A DNA stretch of 64,000 nt from Serinus canaria (Eukaryota; Chordata; Aves; Passeriformes; Fringillidae): NCBI RefSeq assembly GCF_022539315.1, contig NC_066317.1, positions 64,699,179-64,763,178 of the forward strand, written 5' to 3'. The translations under genes were made by a program, and so were the position numbers. This document shows positions 57,851 through 64,000 of the stretch, in pieces; within the stretch, counting starts at the first letter, position 1, and the number at the start of each line of letters is the position of its first letter. The notes beneath the pieces are model-generated. The model ran no database searches. It saw only the letters and a program-made list of their open reading frames with translations, and was not told where the DNA came from.

Positions 57851-60769
57851 AGTAGCCTTTCAGTAGAGAAAATGGACTTGGAAAGTATTTATTAGTATTT
57901 GGCTCACTCCTTCAAATCTGAATGTGCATGCACAACTGCTCACAATTAGAATTATTATTTCTAATGCATCTATGTGGGTGAGCTTGGTTTCTGGAGAGAG
58001 AGATGTTGCATTTAACCATGTAGTGAGTCATATAGATATAGAATACAACTTGTTTGGGTTAGAAAGAGGTAGTATACTGTGATATCCTAACGTTTCTGGT
58101 AGTGTATGCTGCTCAAAAATCTGCTTTGCAATTATCTTGATTATTTAAGTTCTTTGGATGTCCTTGTGAGAGCAATAGACTGTTCTTTCCAGCTGAAATT
58201 ATTTAGCTGTTTCTTTCCTCAGTTAATGTAGGGAGAGAAAATCAATATAGAAGATAATATTTTAGCATTAGTTGATCCTAGGGTCTTATTTGATTCCAGC
58301 AGAGCAGGCTAAGTAGCAAATGCTCTTAGCAATTGTTTCTGTTAGTGGAATTTTGAAAGCACTAAGAGAAATCTTGATCCATGGAGACAGTACAGTAATT
58401 CACATTGACATATTTCCCCCATTTGCCACAGGGCAAGTGGAACTATTAATGCTCCTGTGCAAAACCTCTTTTCTCCTTTCCTCTTTTTTTTTTTTTTTAA
58501 GAGCAGAACAGAAACAGTGTTGATCTTAACAGTGGATTATATGTAAAAATTTAGACTACCCTGCAGCCATCAGAGAGAAAAAGACTCAGAAAATTTGCCA
58601 TCACTGAATCTTTGCTTTTTTTCTAAATAGACCCCTGTTCCATGAGTATATGTATATATATTTATTTACATGGTGGATTTCTGTAACGTTTTGGAGGTTT
58701 GATGGTTGTTTTAAGCAAGAAGGCATCTCTGGGGGCAGGGAGCAGGTAGCAGCAATTGTAAAATAAACTGTTTGAATGCTGCATGTCCACATGAACTGAC
58801 TCTAACAATAAAATATTCTCTGAATCCATTCTGTGCTCCACAATGTACAGTCAGTGCCCAATGGAGACAGCCGTTCCAATCATGTATACACAAGGAATAT
58901 TTGTTATCCATTGTAGTATTTTGCCTGCAGCTTTGAGAGACCCAATTTTGTCTTCCCTTAAGCAGCCAAAATGATGTCAGCATCAGCATGGTACTTCTTT
59001 TTCTTTGAGTGTTTCAAGAACCAAGAAATTGAGCTGTTTGTTGATAAATGAAGGTTTATGTAAAATACATATAAATTTAAGCAGTTTAACTCAGTGTAGT
59101 AAAATGGCCTTTGAAATGAGATTTAAATGTGAGTTCTTGAAAATCTGGTTGGTTAGATGTGCAGAAAATAACAGACAGTTGACTGCTAATAATGCCATAA
59201 ACAATAATTAGGCTGTGAGGAGCAGTGTATGATAGATCACCAAGTCTATATTATATATCTTCTCAATGTGCATCATCTTGGCTTTGTGTTACTGAACTGC
59301 GTGTGTGTATTAGATTAAAAGTTAACTAGAAAAAATCTCTAGATAAATTGGCAAACAATTTCTTTGGTGTCCTTTCCCTTCCATCACTCCATCACTTCCC
59401 TTCCCCCTACCCCCCCCCTTTTTTTTTTTTTTTTTAAGACAGCCAAGAGACTAAGCTTAGGTCACAAATGAGATGAGTTTGATGACCTCAGCCTGTGGCC
59501 TCTCAGACATCTGTCTACATCTGAAAACGCCCATAGATTTTACTAGAGCTGAAAATCTCTTGTCAGGAAAGATTCAGGAATCGAGCGGGAACACTTAATT
59601 ACTTAATTCTGCTTGTGATTGTAAAACCTCAAAAAACAAACAAATCATCTCCTTCAGTACTTGGTGTTTAGTAAAAGTTACAGTTATGATGCATAAAAGG
59701 AAAAACTTTCAAAATACTCACTGAACCAAAGGAGGGTTGTTTTTCTTTTTCTCCTTAGACTATTTATTATCTCCATGAATTATTGTTCATTCCTCTCTTG
59801 TGATAGTTCTTTCTGATGTGGTCTTCTCTGTAATGTTAATCATAGAGGTGCAGCCTCTGGGAAAGACACAAACTTTAACCTTTCTGGGTCACGGGTCTCA
59901 GAAGCCACTTCAGTTAGAGATCAGCACAGTACAGTGATACACAGCGTGTTCCCATTTGTTTCCAGGTCTTTCAGGAAAAGAGAATTAATTATTTATACCT
60001 TATCTATATACATTCACTTATTATTACAGCTCAGTTGTCTTTAGCTTCCAGTAGTTAATTTAAAGTACATTTTTCCTAAGGTAACTTCATCATCTGTGAT
60101 ATAACTTGCACTGTTCATAAGGCGTATCAAATCATTTTAATTAAGAACCCAATCTGTTTGCATAGAAGCATTTCCCTTTTTGTCTATGTCTGCTGAACTT
60201 TCTTCTTCCTGTGCTGATGTACAAGCCTGTACTGTGATCATTCTTCCAGATACATAAAATAATACAAATTAATAAGAGAGCATTCTGATATCAGTGACTC
60301 TTCAGCTGTTCATAGAATTATTCAGGACCAAAGAAACCACAAGAATTTGAAGGGAAAAAATAGGCTTTATATACCTTAAGATCTTCCTTGGAATTATGTG
60401 ATAAAAATGAAAACTTAAAAATTGGGATTGCAGATTTTTAATGTTTATTGTGTTACTTGTGATCTTGTGATTCAGATGGCACATCAGTGTAGTGAAAAAT
60501 AATAGTTTGTTACATAAAAGCAGTATAAGATACCCTGCTTCATGAAAAAGACAGCATATGTTAGGAAACCAAGTAATTGTCTTGATGAAATAAATGAGAG
60601 GAAAAAAAAAAAGCAGCAAGATATGCAACATGGTCTGCATTAATTGAAACTGCTTTCAAAAAGTACATAATGTTCCAACCTCTTCTACTCAATAATCTGT
60701 TCCAGGAAATTTACCTTTCAAAACTGTCACAGAATTTATTTTAATGCTGTTTGTTTTGCTCTGCAAGCC
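57851..60769. other. Unique AT-rich sequence, nothing recognised
   Basis: No supported exon, RNA or repeat family apart from homopolymers. A T-run of 15 lies at 58484-58498. Confidence 0.45.
59410..59437. repeat. C9-T19 pyrimidine tract
   Basis: Nine C followed by nineteen T form a 28-base pure pyrimidine strand (purine on the other strand), which could adopt triplex structure. A C-run at 59403-59407 precedes it. Confidence 0.88.
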
Positions 60770-60774
60770 ACTTT

Positions 60775-61224
60775 CAATCATTTCCCAGCAGTCCTGGCTC
60801 ACTGAGGAGGTCCCTGGGGACTGAAGGTTTGCAAATACAACACCCATCCACCAGAAGGGCCTGAAGGAGGATCTGGGAGCTGCGGGCCTGTCAGTCTGGG
60901 CTTTATGAAAGGCAGGTCCTTCTGGACCAACCAGATCTCCTTCTGTGAAGGGTGACTCACTCAGGGGAAGGACCTGGACAAGTGACATGACAAGAGGAAG
61001 TGGCCTCTGGTTATGCCAGGGAGGTTTAGATTGGATATTTGGAAAAATTTCTTCAATGGAATGGGTGCCCAAGCATTGGAACAGCCTGCCCAGGGCAGTG
61101 GTTGAGTCACTGCCCTTGGAGGTATTTAAAAGACATGTAGATGTGGCTCCTGGGGACACGGTGTAATGGTGGCCTTGGCAGTGCTGGGTTAATGGTTACA
61201 GTCAGTGATCTCAAACAATTCTGT
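60775..61224 (+). mobile_element. CR1 LINE, internally deleted copy
   Basis: The copy holds a reverse transcriptase segment (GGAGGTCCCTGGGGACTG..., ACCAGAAGGGCCTGAAGG at about 60851, then GPVSL-GFMKGRSFWTNQISFCEG in frame at about 60884-60955), then jumps near 60970-60985 to the ORF2 C terminus and 3' end (GACAAGAGGAAGTGGCC, AGGTTTAGATTGGATATTTGG, GGAACAGCCTGCCCAGGG, GTATTTAAAAGACATGTAG, GGTGGCCTTGGCAGTGCTGG), ending near CAAACAATTCTGT. In intact CR1 the VSL and GFMKG blocks are separated by about 30 residues, so one internal deletion is at about 60897 and a larger one near 60975. Confidence 0.9.
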
Positions 61225-64000
61225 TTATAGCTCAGGGTGAAATCTTTGTGGGCTTTCCACAGTGCCACTGTGAATCACAAATGCTGCAGATGTGTGAGCC
61301 CAGCCACCTTGCCAATGCCTGCCTGGCACAACAAGAGCCGTGTTTAAAATTGCACCGGTGATCCTGCTGTGTTGAGAGTAATGGTTGTTGTGAGATGATG
61401 GAGTTCCCAGAAGACACTTGTAGGACCAGAGTTGTGCTGTGCTGTGATACAAATGCAACAAAACATCCCTGTCAGATGGTGTTTTCCTGGGTAGAGGAAT
61501 TGAACCGTTAAAAAGACAATGATTTAGCAAACATTTCCATGAGATGTGTTCTCTCTGCAGTATCTTCTTCATGTAATATGATAAGGCCTTTGGAAAGTTT
61601 ATCCATTAATCTTTAAATAATACCATCCTATCATAATGCTCAGTGCTGCCTTAGTCTGTAAGTCAGGGTATTTGGCAGTACAGATCAGCTCAAACAGCAG
61701 TAAATCTGTTGATACTGATTATCACCTCTTTGAATCGCCTTTGCTTCTGTAGTGAAATTCTGTGTTACATGAATGTAAGTAGTGTGATCTTTCTGCTAGG
61801 AGAACATGCTGCTCTCTCATTATTCAGCTATACAAAGGGAGTGTTTTCAATATATTTAATATTTTTTCCCACATCTCTCTGTAAATCACATAAATTGATG
61901 TCCCTTACAAATCTGAATTATATCTTGGGGAGTCTTAGGGATAAGTTGCAGTTTACTTTTCAGCTATTCAGTTTTAAGTCTTGAGAATAGAAAGTAAAAG
62001 AGCTGCACAAGAGTATTTTGGTTTAATAAAAGCAAAAAGGTGGGCTTCTCAATAACCTCCTATAGATGTTTGTTAGGAAAAGATAAATGTATTAGGAGAA
62101 GGTGAAAAATATTAGTGTGTTGCCAGGTATATGGAGGCAGAGAACATGGAATATGTTTCTTTAGCTGATGGAGTATGTGTTTTACACATGAAACCTTGCT
62201 AGTTCCTTTTTACTGGTCTAAAACCATCGACCATTCACTGTAATGGATTGCCTAGCCTGTATATTGTTCCGTATGTTGTAAATATGAAATTGATTTTCAC
62301 CGCCCATCTCTTTGCTTACTGTCATTCTCTACTCTAGTTTTCCTGTTTTCTTAAAGTGCAAAGATCACTGACATTGGTATTATTTTTACATATTTAATAG
62401 GATGATTTTCTCATTTTGTTTACAAATTTCTGGATATACTACTTTTTAATTAAATTAAATAATTTTAACTACACTCCAGGCAGATCTTGCATGTTTTATT
62501 ATCGTCTGTTAAATTATCTAGCAGTTATCAGTGGGCAGGTTTTACTGTGTTGAGCCAAATGTGTTCAGGTTTTTTCAATGTGCCAATGTCTTCTGTTGCT
62601 TGTTACAGCTGCTGTGCACAGTGTGGGTTACTGCAGGTACCTGAAGTGCTTGACTGTTGGGGTGCAGCACAATCAGATTTTAATTGCAGGGGGATGTGAT
62701 CAGTCAGGGACAGCCAGGGAGGTGCTGTGTGTCTCAGGAGCAGGTGTGGGGATTCACTAGAGGTCACTTTTTGCTCACTAGTGAACCACTCTCTTGTCTC
62801 AGCAGTAGGTGAGACATAGGTGATAGTGGAATGCTGGTAGTGCAGTATTTCATGGTGGTACAAAGCAGTGCTCAGTCTGCTGCTCAGTCTGGCAGAGGAT
62901 GAAATTGGTAACTTGTCATTATCCTGAGAAAATTTGACAAAGCAGGAGAGTTCATTTCAATGTCATAAATGTACATAGTCCCAGAGTGTGGTTGTGCTTA
63001 AGGCCCTTTGCAGCAAATGGACAGTTTCATGTAACACTGTTCTGCTTTTTTCATCCTTTAGTATCCTTGCTGGTTTTTCAGATGAGTAAGACTTGTGCTA
63101 AGTTTCAGAGCAAAGTCTCTAGCTAAATTCTTAGTGAGATGTGGCTTTCATTTCATATGTGTTTAGTTTTTCTTCAGGGCATCCTCAGTCTTGTGGTGTG
63201 TGTTTGAAACAAGGAAGTATGATGCTTTCTATGCCACCTAGTGAATGAATGACAGTCACAAATGCAAATATAATTGTTTGGGAACTTGAAAACTATCTCT
63301 GATACAACTTTTGCTTTTTTTCCTGGCTACTTGTTGTGCAACTTTGATAAAAATAAGATGCCAAGTGTGTTAGAACTCAAGAGGAGGTGGAGGATAGTAG
63401 AGTGTAAATGACACTGCAGCCCAGTAAGACACCCCCAGTAGCAAGTTCACTCAGGACATCCACTGGTTCTGCTTAGGCCATTGGATGGTTCATTATTCTC
63501 CATATTATTACCTGTGAAATTGCCACCACCAAACAGGTTATTGAATCTGCTACAGACTTGTAGGTTTTGATCCCTTCAGTTGCCCTTAATATGTAGATCT
63601 CATTTTTTTGCATGCAGAATGCAGCAAAATCATAAAGAGTATCTGGTTCTCATTATAATTCTAAAGAGACAGTCAGATTTCATAACTATTCTGCATAGGC
63701 CAAGCCTACTTCCCTTAATCATCTAAAAAATAGCACTCTGCTTCATGACCAGGCCCAGACTGATTTAAAATTTGAGAAGTAAATTACTACTCAATAATCC
63801 AGTTCTATAAAAGTAAATGCAGAATGTTGTTACACTGGTTCATTATGTTGAAAGCATAGTGCATTATAATTTTTAATGGAATGTGAGTGTAATATATTCT
63901 AAATGCCTTCTTTAACACTTTGGGAGACAGCTGGATCAGTGGTCTCACCAGCTGAGGGATTCCCACTGTCCAGAGAATTTTGTTAGTAGCTAAATGTAAA
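61225..64000. other. Unique sequence, nothing recognised
   Basis: No supported exon, repeat family or RNA gene. Frames of 60-115 codons lack domains. 62.58-62.82 kb is somewhat GC-richer without recognised identity. Confidence 0.45.

Noticed and set aside
58065..58120. let-7-like seed GAGGTAG with a possible hairpin
   Set aside because: Only the seed matches; the rest of the mature sequence differs and pairing with TGTATGCTGCT gives a roughly 10-bp stem with a mismatched interior, too weak for a miRNA precursor.
60689..61159. 156-codon minus-strand frame
   Set aside because: It lies antisense across a CR1 copy and is a by-product of that repeat.

Overview
The window looks like nuclear DNA from a bird, probably a songbird or close relative. 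It is AT-rich, roughly 40% GC by eye, and its dominant interspersed repeat is the LINE CR1. Seven CR1 copies run in minus orientation or carry the hallmark 3' end (equivalent to ATTCTGTGATT), and there are also much older, heavily mutated CR1-type LINE remnants and one probable MIR/CORE-type SINE. No Alu, B1/B2 or L1 was recognised. No bacterial features, operons, ribosomal RNA, tRNA or CRISPR were seen. Assignment to birds is established knowledge of repeat content applied to what is read here; species is not determined.

No protein-coding gene could be supported with confidence. All open frames are short, lack recognisable domains, and many overlap CR1 or simple repeats. The longest non-repeat frame (13787-14335, 182 codons) is reported only as a low-confidence candidate. 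The window is best read as intergenic sequence or part of a very long intron.

Layout: 1-7.3 kb is mostly unique sequence with an A-rich tract at 6.3 kb. At 7.36-8.11 kb lies an ancient CR1 ORF2 remnant. At 9.9-10.2 kb there is a local CpG cluster with an RFX/X-box-like site, followed by a poly-T/poly-A inverted repeat at 10.4 kb. At 13.5-14.3 kb a CR1 scrap precedes the 182-codon frame. 15-21 kb holds an AT microsatellite, an 18-bp perfect palindrome and an imperfect tandem duplication. 21-31.5 kb holds three CR1 copies. At 32.7-33.8 kb is the longest ancient LINE remnant. At 36.3 kb is a GT-rich tract. 38.5-40.0 kb holds two CR1 copies, the second GC-rich and long, next to a TA tract and then AT-rich sequence that looks like a conserved non-coding element. 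45-49 kb holds two small tandem duplications and two short CR1 tails. 51.9-53.15 kb holds an old and a younger CR1 in opposite orientation. At 55.5 kb is the MIR-like SINE, at 57.6 kb another candidate regulatory element, and at 60.8-61.2 kb an internally deleted CR1.

There is no pathway or operon to describe. What the window offers is a repeat record spanning several ages, plus a handful of candidate regulatory islands recognised only by motif density and low-repeat character. No previously undescribed biological system was identified.
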